A stretch of 64,000 nt of DNA from assembly GCA_030068145.1 (NCBI GenBank), contig JAPJBO010000026.1, forward strand, positions 124,001 through 188,000. The letters run 5' to 3'. Positions 52,471 through 62,400 of this stretch are shown one piece after another. The notes beneath the pieces are model-generated. The model saw only the letters and a list, made by a program, of their open reading frames with translations, was not told the DNA's origin and did not search any database. The stretch is from Diplonema papillatum (Eukaryota > Euglenozoa > Diplonemea > Diplonemida > Diplonemidae). How positions within the stretch are numbered: the stretch's first letter is position 1; every line of letters begins with the position of its first letter. Position numbers and translations under genes: made by a program.

Positions 52471-55200
52471 TCAGTATCGACAGAACCGAAGTACGCTGCC
52501 CGTCGCGGTGCATCGCAGTTCCGGGTCTTGGATTGCTTGGTTGGTAACTGGTGGAAACGTGCGTACCGAGGCGTCATCCTGCCGCATGTCGAGGAAAGTG
52601 GGCGGGTCGCCGTAGATCACCGACGTCAGCGCGTGCGTCGGGGTGCTTGACTCGAAGGCCGCGGTCACCTCGTCCCACTTCGCGTCGAGCTCTTCGACCA
52701 CCGCCGCTTTCCGCGCGAGCCTCGCGGCCTGCAGCTCGCGGACGCCGGCCGCCGCGGCGCCGAACGCGGCGGCGTAGCCTGCCCCCGGTGCCGCGAAGGC
52801 CGCCGGCAGCACCGCCGCAAGCAGCGGCAGCACCCGACCGAGGTCGTCAAGCCGGTCCGCCACGTCCGGCAGCGCACGCAGCACCGCGAGCGCACCCCCC
52901 CCCGCCTCTGCCTCCGACGGCGGCGGCGCCCCGTCGCCGCCGAAAAGCGCCGCGGCGGCGCCGGCAGCGTGCAGCCCGCAGGCGCCCGTTTCGAGGACCA
53001 GCCGCTGCCGCTCGAGCCGCTGCGCTTCGGCGCGGGCGCGGTGCGCGGCGCCGCCGCGGCGGAGGACCGCGAAGTCGAGGCGCTCCGGGACCGCGAGCCC
53101 GCACGCCTTCAGCAGCCGGCCCACGCCGCACGACTCGACCCACACGACGGCCGGCAGCGGGCCGTCGGCGCACTTCACGAGGCACTCGTCCTGCAGCGAC
53201 CGGGCCAGGACCTTCGCGAGGCTCAGGGCCCCGCCGCCCGGTGCGCAAAACGCGCCGAAATCGGCGGGCTTCAGCAGCAGTCCGATCTGCGCGTGCCGCC
53301 GCGCCCCCGCCGGCGACGGCCCGCCGCCAGGCCGCTCGAGCGCGTCGAACTTGAACCCGCGCTGCTTCGGAGACGCGGGGGACCCGGAGTCTTTGTGGTT
53401 GGACAGCGCGGAGTCGAGCGACGAAAGCGAATCGTCGTCCGGCTCCGGCGGCCCGTCGGCGGGGCAGCTCGCGTCGGCGGTGAACGCGAAGCGGAAGACG
53501 TCGCCGAGGCCCGCTACCGGCTGCAGCTCGGTGAGGAACGCGTGCAGGTTGTCGCGCTTCCGGCGCTCGTCGGCCTTGCGGGCGTCCGATGCGGCCGTTG
53601 GCGGCGGCGCAAAGACGGAGGAAAAGAGGGCGGACTCCATCCTCGAGCCCTCCGTGGTCGCGTGGAGGTGCGCGTTCCACGCGTCGATGGCGTACGTCGC
53701 GTACAGGTGCCGGTGGGGGGTGAACTGGACGAAGTAGAAGAGGTCGGACAGCCGCGTGAAGAGCAAGCAGAGGCTCGGCGCCGGCGGCGGCGGGTGCTCC
53801 GGCTGCTGGGAGAACGAGCCGAACCACCTCCGCAGCGGCGGGAGGCAGAACAGGGCCGGCAGGGCCGCCGTCAGCCAGTGCGGCTCGGTGTGCAGGAACA
53901 CCGGCATCGCGGCGCCCGCGCCCCAGCACTTGCCGGGCGGAAAGCCGGGGCGCAGGGCCAGCGCGAGCTCGTCGGCGGCCGTTTCCAAGTTGGCGCCGTC
54001 GTGGGCGGCGGGGCCCGGGCGGAGCGACGACGGGAACAGCTCCCTCGAGACGTCGCTCCCCCGCACGCCCGTCGGAGACCTCGCACGCACCTTCTGCTCG
54101 CACCTCAGCTGGTTCCCGGGCCTCGCCGTCACGACCCCCGACAGCTCCGTCGGGTACAGCGACGGTTCGCGCATCATCTCGCTCGGTGCCGGGCAAGTCC
54201 GCACCAAGCTGCCCGTCGTGCGGTGTTCGACGGTGTCATAGCCTTCCCCTTCGCCGAGGGGGTGTCCCTCCCGCCACATCCGCTGCGCTATCGCGCAGAC
54301 GAGCCGCGTGGCGGCTTCCAACAGCTGCGTGGCCAGGCCCCGGTGCTCGCTGCGGATGATGCTGTAGAACTCGAAGTACCAGTACGACGCGGTCCACGTC
54401 CAGACGCGCGACGCCTCCGCGAAATAGTCCCGCGTCTCCTCCATCTTGCACGCGGAGAACCCACTCGCCAAGTCGGTCATGTACACGGAAACGTTGTCCG
54501 TGTACGAAGCGATCCGAGACGCGACAGCGCCGTCTTCCCACGGCAAGAACGCGGGGGCCGCCTCTACACTGCCGCCTGTCTCCCTGAGAATGGCTATTTC
54601 CGCTTCGAGCGCGCGCCGCATGTCTTTCGCGTACTGAGCCGTTGCCTGCGTCGGCAGAGCGATGACGTAGACTCCGCTCCTCCGTTCGTATCCCACGGCT
54701 TGCAGCATGTTGATCGGCGCCACGAAATACTTGTCCTCCGCTTTGCACAGCTCGGGGCAGCTCATCTTCGTTACAATGGGCGGCATGCTGACCGGCGACA
54801 GGATCTTGACCAGGCTCTTGTACACAGACAGGATGCGGTCCTTGTCGGACGTCTCGACGCGAATCTGCGGGATGTACACAGTCTCGGGCTTGGGTTTGCA
54901 AAGCGCGAGCCGGATGACCCGCCCGCACCACAGGCAGCGGAAGCTGATGGGGCTAGGCTCCCTGGAGAGCGTCATCTGCTCCTTGTTGCTGTAGGCGCCG
55001 TTCGGCCAAATCTCGTTGAGGATGCGCTTCTCCGTCGCGCAGCCGACATCCTTCACGGCGCCCTTGTCGATGTCGGTACCTGTCAACGTGAACACGCACT
55101 CGTGGTGAGACGCCTCACGAATCCGTGCATCCCCGCGGCCCCAGCTGGGCACAGAGCTTGAATGGATTGCATCGTGAGCCACAGAGCTCGCACTTGTCAT
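52471..55200 (-). CDS. Unknown 909-residue protein
   Basis: A single frame with strong GC bias from the ATG at 55200. Residues 85-100 contain a C-x2-C pair (FRCLWCGRVIRLALC) that may be half a zinc knuckle. Residues 100-330 look globular (VYIPQIRVETSDKD, GVYVIALPTQATAQY, SRVWTWTASYWYFEFYSI, LEAATRLVCAIAQRMW). A Pro/Ser-rich middle follows, then a second globular part from about 430 (WLTAALPALFCLPPLRRWFGS, LFTRLSDLFYFVQFTPHRHL, NLHAFLTELQPV). The last 250 residues are Ala-rich and helical. There is no signal peptide or predicted membrane helix. I do not recognise a family. A GTACGC about 40 codons before the stop (after FLDMRQDDAS) could be a donor, so the last residues are uncertain. Confidence 0.75.
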   Translation of the reverse strand: MTSASSVAHDAIHSSSVPSWGRGDARIREASHHECVFTLTGTDIDKGAVKDVGCATEKRILNEIWPNGAYSNKEQMTLSREPSPISFRCLWCGRVIRLALCKPKPETVYIPQIRVETSDKDRILSVYKSLVKILSPVSMPPIVTKMSCPELCKAEDKYFVAPINMLQAVGYERRSGVYVIALPTQATAQYAKDMRRALEAEIAILRETGGSVEAAPAFLPWEDGAVASRIASYTDNVSVYMTDLASGFSACKMEETRDYFAEASRVWTWTASYWYFEFYSIIRSEHRGLATQLLEAATRLVCAIAQRMWREGHPLGEGEGYDTVEHRTTGSLVRTCPAPSEMMREPSLYPTELSGVVTARPGNQLRCEQKVRARSPTGVRGSDVSRELFPSSLRPGPAAHDGANLETAADELALALRPGFPPGKCWGAGAAMPVFLHTEPHWLTAALPALFCLPPLRRWFGSFSQQPEHPPPPAPSLCLLFTRLSDLFYFVQFTPHRHLYATYAIDAWNAHLHATTEGSRMESALFSSVFAPPPTAASDARKADERRKRDNLHAFLTELQPVAGLGDVFRFAFTADASCPADGPPEPDDDSLSSLDSALSNHKDSGSPASPKQRGFKFDALERPGGGPSPAGARRHAQIGLLLKPADFGAFCAPGGGALSLAKVLARSLQDECLVKCADGPLPAVVWVESCGVGRLLKACGLAVPERLDFAVLRRGGAAHRARAEAQRLERQRLVLETGACGLHAAGAAAALFGGDGAPPPSEAEAGGGALAVLRALPDVADRLDDLGRVLPLLAAVLPAAFAAPGAGYAAAFGAAAAGVRELQAARLARKAAVVEELDAKWDEVTAAFESSTPTHALTSVIYGDPPTFLDMRQDDASVRTFPPVTNQAIQDPELRCTATGSVLRFCRY

Positions 55201-56434
55201 CGGAGCCCGAAAATGACTTCGTCACGCGAGAGTCAATTGATCCCGAACTCTACCCGGATGGCCGTTGTGTGTATTGGGTACGCTGGATCCGGAAGGGGGG
55301 GAGAATGGGGGGGGGCGAGCCCCTCCGGGGCCCTTCCTTTTCCCGATAGATATTAATTTCTCCTGCCCTTAAAATTCCAAGATGGGATGGGAGTTTCTCG
55401 TGGGGAGAGTGTCGCGCGTGGGACGGGGGGAAATCTTAGTTTAATGCTAGGCAGGACACTGCCTCTCATGATGCATGTTTGATGCTAGCATCAAATCTTC
55501 TTCGAAGAATGTGTACAATAGAAAAGGGAAAAGGGAAAAGGGGTCGCAGACTCCGCAGAGTATGAAACCTCGAGGGACTAGTCCTCTTTTTTCTTTTTCA
55601 CCGCGGTGTTGTGTGCACCTCGTTCTTCGTCTCGGGTTTTGCTCGTGAACGCAGACCAATACGGAGTTAGAGCTCATCAATCGGGGGAGGGGACTTTTGT
55701 GAGTCCAGCGTCTCGTTTCTGTTGTAAACACCCTAGCTTAACGATTTCGGCGACGAGAACCTAGATTTGCCGTAGGGTACTGGAATGCGGGAAGCTGTGA
55801 CGTGAGACTTGCTGCCTTAGAATGCATCATCGGAAGCAATGAGTCACACTAGCGGGCAAAATGGCCGAAGAGCAACAGACAAAATTCAGACTGGTGTTGA
55901 CACTGACGGTTGTTGACCTCCACAAGCATCATCAGTGTGCTGTCGCTGCATCAAAGAGTATGCAGCCGGATGCACCATCCACAGGAAACGAAAAGACAAA
56001 AGGCAGAGCATCGATCGTCTGCAGCGCACGCAGGGAAGCCTATAAAAGCACCTTGCGAGGCCGCCAGGAGGTTACTACGAGCCAGTGGCACACAGGCAGG
56101 GGCCGTCGGCAATGAAAGGACTGCGCGTTGCCTTCTTGCTTCGAAACGGTTCCTGGGGCTGCCCAGGGGCTTGGAAAAGCCGAAGGGCAAAGTTAGCCTC
56201 AAACAGGACAAGCTGCACGGCAGGCGTGCTCACCTGCTGGAAACAATCAGATCCGGCTGAAGCCAGGCTGGAGTCAAAGCCAGACTGAAGACAGCTAGCT
56301 AACTCTTTTTGTTGTTCGTTTGAGTCAAACTGTTGTCAAACAAAGGGCAAGGTGCGACGAGGCTGACTGTATCGCGAATCATTTGTCAAAACTATAGACC
56401 GATGGAAGCCAACCTAAAGCCGGACTAATCATGA
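55201..56434. other. Intergenic, no gene; short palindrome motif
   Basis: GGCAGGACACTGCCTCTCATG near 55449 resembles GGCAACACATTGCCTCTCATG near 37800: a hairpin followed by the same flank. A repeat of exon 1 of the 51533 gene occurs near 55615-55640. Nothing else is recognised. Confidence 0.5.
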
Positions 56435-59400
56435 TTAGGCGGGGTCCTGTGCTGCATCGCCATCCTCGCCGGACTCGGACGGCTCGCGCCAGGCTTTCGG
56501 GACAACGGGTGGGTGCGCCGACGAGCCCACGGGGCGTGTGGTGAAGCGGAGGACTCCCCGCTTGGCAGACACCCGCGTCGCGAATACTTTGCCGCCGGCA
56601 GGGGGGGCGCCGTCGGGCGGCCTCGGCCGCGGCCCCGGCGGTAACGCCGCCGCCGCCGCCGCCGCCCTCGGCACGGCCGGCAGGCGCGGCGGCGAGCCCT
56701 CGGCGCGCGGCGACCGCTTCCGCCGGCGGCGGGCGAAGGCGGGGTTGCTGTCGGAGCCGGACGACATCGACGCGAACCGAGCCATGTTCCGCCGCGAGAA
56801 GGGCGCTTCCTTCCACGATAGCGGCACGCTGTGCCGCCGGCGGAGCAGCAAGGACAGCTCGGGGGTGACGGACGGCATCATCGGCACCGGCCGGCCGGCT
56901 CGGTTGGCTTGCGAGTCTTCCGTCTCCTCCGCGTCGTCGTCGTAAAACGCGTCGAAGTCCTCCACCGCCTGCAACACCGCCGCCGCCGCCTTGTCTCCAC
57001 CGACAACGTCGCGCCCTCCGTCCTCTCTCCTGCGGGATGTGGGAGTCACGCTGCCGGAATCGGACGGCTCGTCGTCGTGCTGTTGGAACAAAGGCACGCC
57101 GCGCGCGTCGGGCAGCGAAACGAAAGGCGGCGGAGGCGTGTCCGCCCCCTGCGCGGCACCACGGTAGTCGAGCGGGTCGAGAGACGCGTCTTCCAGGAAC
57201 TCGGCGGCCTCTGCCTGGTCCGCTGGCCGGGTGGGCACTACCGGAGGCGGCTCGCGGCAGAGGTCCCGAGGGAGCCCGAAGCGGGCGTCGGCTTCCGTGA
57301 ACACGTCGTTAAAGAGGTACAGGACGCCCGGGGGCACCATCGGCGCCGCGCGGCGGTGCGCCCCCCGCTTGCGGCGGTGGGGCCGCCGGCGCCTTTTGGC
57401 GGGCCCCGGCGGTTGCTGCTCGGCGGGCGAGGTGGGAGACGAGGAGGAAGCCCGCGAGCCCAGCGACGAGGCGGACGCGCTGTGCGCCGACCGCAGGTCC
57501 TCCCGCGACGGCGGCCTGCGGAGGGCCGCTTTGTTGGACTTCTGCTTCGACTCGGTGTCGGAGGCCGACGAAGAGCTCTCAGGCAGGTTGAACGCGACCT
57601 TCCTAGGTTCGCCACGGTCGGCAAACCCGCCGCCGCCGTCCCCTCCGCTGCTCACGAGCTCGTCTCCGGTCCATGGAGGGGTCATGGGCCCGGCTGGGCT
57701 GGCTTTGTCGGGGGACATGCAGCTGATGAGGATGCGGTCCGCCGGCGGCGGGTTGTACACGTTGTGTACTTCTTCTTCGAACTCGGGCGCGGTGGCGTGC
57801 CCGCGCTTCTTGCGGTGCACGTGGGAGAACGAGCCTTTCCGCTTCCCCTTTCGATGCCTCGCCCGCGAGCCATCGGACCCGTCGCCGCCCCGGCCGCCCC
57901 CCGACGCCACCCCCGCCGAGGTGCTCGAGTCGGACAGCAGCTCCAGCAGCTGCCCCTTCGCCTGCGCCGACAGCCGCGCGCCGGCGGGCGCTGCGCGGCT
58001 CGACACCCTGCCGAACTTCTTCGCCGCCGTTCCTTCGTCGTCCGCGGGGGGTCGCGTCGGCGCCGGCGGCAGGCTGCCGGCAGACTCCGATGGGATCGCG
58101 GCGGCGGCCGCCGAAGGGACGCGGAGGGTGTGCTTCTCTTGGAGGCTGATCAGGTGCCTTTTCGACGCGTGCTGGAAGAACTCGACGAGCTCCGTCTCGT
58201 CGGCGGACAGGTGGAACGGCGTCGGAAACGGGACCCGCGTGTAGTCCCACAGCCGCGTCACCGGATACGGCCACTTGTAGTCCGAAGGGACCCACACATC
58301 ATCGTGGAAAGCAGCGAGTGACTCCCCAACCGGATCTTCCAAAGACCGATAGCACAGCGTCGTCGAGAACCGAATGGGCTGGCAAGCGGCGCCAGTCCCA
58401 AACGTACTCGATGCCCGTACCTTCACCTTGTACGTGCTCCGGATGACTAAGTCGTGCAGGGAGCAGCGCGCGGTACGCACCCTCGTGTATTCCACCCACT
58501 CCGGGTCGACGCCGACCCGCATGATGTACACGATGAAAAACACCTGGTTGTGCTCCGCCGCTATCTCCGGCGGCGTCCACGATAAAACAGCGCCCTTGTG
58601 CGAGACCGAGACGACGCTCAACCCCACGGGCTCGGGCAGAGGCGGGGGGTCGTGCCACGACACGAGGATGCTGTACTGGCTCCACAGCTTGATGGGCGGG
58701 CGGTGGCCGCCGTGCTGGTTGAACAACCGGTCCGCGTTGTCGTGCCGGCCGCACAACCGGAAGGCGTAGTCGGGCAGCCGGCCCTTGGGGATCGTGATCC
58801 TCGCGAAACTGATCCCGTCGATCTCTCCAACGTCGTGCCAGGCGTCAGCGGCTCCGTTCGCGAGCGCGTGCATCGAAGAACATTGCACGAGGAAGCCGTA
58901 CGGCGACGCGCCGTCGCCGCCCAGTTCGCAGTGCTGCAGCTCCTCCTTGAACTGCATAACTTCCATCGCGGCGCCTGCGCCGGGCGCCCCGTACAGCTGC
59001 GTCAGCGACCCGCCGTAATCCATCCCCGTCGTCTTCTCGCACGACAACGTGAACTGCCCCCCCGGCAACTCAACCGCCACCGGGCTCGCCGGAGGCGGAG
59101 AAATCGGGCCCCCGGGAGACAGGGGACTCGAGGGGGCCTCGTCCGAGTCGCAGGGACTTGGACAGGCGCTCAAGCTCAGCAGGACCCGCTCCCTCATCTG
59201 CTTCTTCAACTGCACGGCGAGCTCGTCGTGGCAGTACCGGACGTGCTTCGCGGTTTTTTTGATGAACGGGTACATCGAGCCGGGAGGCTGCGGGAACTCC
59301 AGCGGGGTCGTGTCGACGACGGCCTCGACGTTGTTCTCGTAATAGCCCTCCGCCGACGCGACGCTGACGGGGTCGAACAGGGTCGTTCGGTGGGAGAGGA

Positions 59401-62400
59401 CAGCGATTTTGCCGTACTCGACCACACTGTAGTGGGGGGCCGCGGAGAACACCACCTCGCAGAGGCGATGCGCCAGCTCGGTGAGTGGGCCCAGGCGGAG
59501 GTCTGCGACGTGGGGGTAGGAGTTCGGGATGTCGTTGTGGCGGGCTGACCTCACGTCGAGCATCTCGCGCAGCGGCTGCTGGCCTAGGAGAGACAGCTCG
59601 CGGATGAGCCCCGCGCGCGAAGGGTCGACAAGACCCTCGATGATCGCCGCCGTTTTGGGTACCTTGCACTCGTCGAGCAGCCGCAGGAACTCATCCCTCG
59701 CGGCGTCCTGGCTCACCTCCCGGGCTGACCCCTCCGCCGCTGCCTCGTCCAGCTTGGCGGTCCTCCTCGTGAGCCCCTTGATCAGCGCGTGCGCGGCCAT
59801 CACCTTCTTCGCAGCCGCCGCGAACGTCGGCTGCCTGTTTACATGGTCCCCGACCGCCTCCTCCGACCAGCTTGCAGGCGGGGCCGCAGAGCTCACGTCC
59901 GGATCGACCTCGAAAGCCGGCCCGAACGCCTTCACGAAACTCTTTTGCAGGTCCTCGCCCGCGATTTCGCGCGAGTGCCCGGACAGGTCGGCGGACTCGA
60001 GGGAAGGGCAGGCCACCTTGTCGCACTGCTGCTCGGTGCGCCAGAAGAGGCCGATGATCTGCGAGGCGGGGTTCATCGGATCCTGCCTCGATTCGTACAA
60101 AATCGGCATCGACGGCCTGCTGGGCAGCGTGCGGAATTGGAAGGTCTGGTACCAGTTGTCGTAGCACCGTTGCTTTTCGTGGTCAGCGACGAGCTCCGGA
60201 CGCTCGATCTGCTTCTTCTCCCCGTCGACGTAAAACATCTGGTTCCGCAGGGACACGCTGTACAGCTTGTCCTTCTCCAGACCCTGGATGTTAACCTGCG
60301 TAGCAACGCCTGGGCGCAGCTGCAACAGGTCCGTGCAGGTGTGGCCGTTGATGGCGACTTGATACGAGGGGCAGAGGTGGGCCGCGGATTCTTTCTTGCC
60401 GAGGGTCAGGACGGCGTCCGACTCGCGGATCGTCTTCAGAACGACAACGAGCGGCGGCAGGGTTTCTAAGAACGTGGGAGACGACCACGCACCCCAGCTC
60501 GCAAGGTTTGGGTCGGGATCGGCCCCTTTTTGACGCTGCCACTGGTGCAGGGCTTTCGTGAAGCAGACGTATGTTGACTTCGGGTTCAAGTTCTGGAGCA
60601 CACGGGTTCTGATGGCATGCGTGTGCGTCACTGCGATGTCTCGACAGTGCGTTGGCTGTGTAGCTTCAGTTTCAGTCGCTCGCATCTCGTCGTACAGTGC
60701 CTGAGTCGTCACGCAGATGTCGAAATCGTGGTCCCATCCTTCTTCTACCACGAAGGTGGCCTCCTCGTCGAGCAGTACCTCCTCCCTCGAGACCGGCACC
60801 GAGTTTGGCTGCTGTTGCGCCGGCGGTTCCTTCCTAGCTTTGTTGCCCATCAGCTTCCGCTGCGCGTGGCGCACCCGCTTCAGGCGTAAAACAGCGTCGC
60901 GCATCTTCTTCAGCTCGTCGACTTCCTGCTGGCGGTCTCTTCGTGTGATCGTGACCAGCGCGAAGTGCTCCCCCAGGAGCGTTACCTTCGACGACGTTTC
61001 GGGCTTCGTTGCCACGTATGTTGGCGGGGACAAAGGGGAGTCGACCCCTACCTTGTCGTGCGACTTGATTGCAATTCTGTACACGGAATCCGCCTTCAGA
61101 GAGTCGAGGCACAGGCTATTCTGCATTCCGGCGTGTTCCGTTGAGACGGTTTTCTTCTGCCAGATGTCCAGCACGGACCGTCGCCTCGGTCCTTCCAGCA
61201 CAGCGACCCAGTGTAACACCCCGTTAGTCACAGTTTGAGTGGGGTAGACCGCTTCGAACTCGCCCGCTGGGTTGATTGTTACGATCGGCTGGAGCTCATC
61301 GATTTGTTCCAAGGGCGGGCGCTCCCACTCGATGCCTATGGCCGACTCGGTGATCAGAGTTATCTCGATTTGGATCGCCTTTGCAGTCCGGAAGGACACA
61401 AGCTCCGACCACTGCCCCCAGTACTCTCCTTTGACCTTGACACGGACGCAGACGGAATACACGGAGTCGGTCAGCAGCCCGCGGACGAGGAACACGTCTG
61501 AAAAGTTCTCCAGCGACACGTCTTTCAAAAACTGGAAAGCGCAATTCTTCGTGCTGGTGGTCGTGGCCCGGTACGTGACGCGCACTTGATACTCGGCGGC
61601 AATGCCGCTTTCGTCCTGAAGTGTGACGATTTGTGTACTACCATCGTCGTCGACAGGTGCCCGGGTGCAAGATAGCGTAACGTATTCTTCGCCTACTTCG
61701 TGCACTTGTATCCGGATATCGGTCAGGGTTTGGATCATGATGTGATTCGACCAGATCGACCAGCCTGCGGCTAAGGTGTGCTGCTTTATCTTAACGGCGT
61801 GCCTGACGCCGGAGCTCAAGCCTTGGACGAGGAATTGGTTCTCGTCCCACGCTATTTTGTGGATGATCGGGTCCTTCTCGCCTTCAACGCGGATCCAGAG
61901 TTCGTAGTCGGTTTCGAGGTTGTACACGTAGTCGAGGTACTGGTGGTCGTCGCCATCCACAGTGGTGTCTGATGACAGGTCGAACTCTTGGGGTGCGAAC
62001 TGTTGCTCTTCCTTCGACGTGAGGATAATTTCAACCTCTTCAGGGTCCAGATCGACACCAGTCGACTCCTTGTGGGACCGCAGGGCTTCCCAGAGCTTCA
62101 CCGCGATGAGGTCGCTCCGTGCTTGCGCCTTCGCGGCGTTCGACTCCTCCATCTCGCGAATGTACTCAATTTTCGCCTGTTGTAATGCGAAGGTGTTTTT
62201 GAGATTGCTCGTTGCGGGAGGGTTCCTTCTGGTGGCGGGCACCGAGAATACGCTTTGAGCAGGATGCTGGGGTTTTTCGTTGCTCTACTTTGTGGCATCG
62301 AGCTACAGTTCTGTACTGCCTGGGGGAGGATGAGAACGAGTTAAAGCAGCAAACGCGGAAGAAATGTGAAAACGGCGGTTTGCCTAGGCTTTTAGTGTTT

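Noticed and set aside
52969..55161. A 730-codon plus-strand open frame
   Set aside because: It lies exactly antisense to the GC-rich 909-residue gene. Long antisense frames are expected from high third-position GC, and its peptide is Arg-rich and unstructured.
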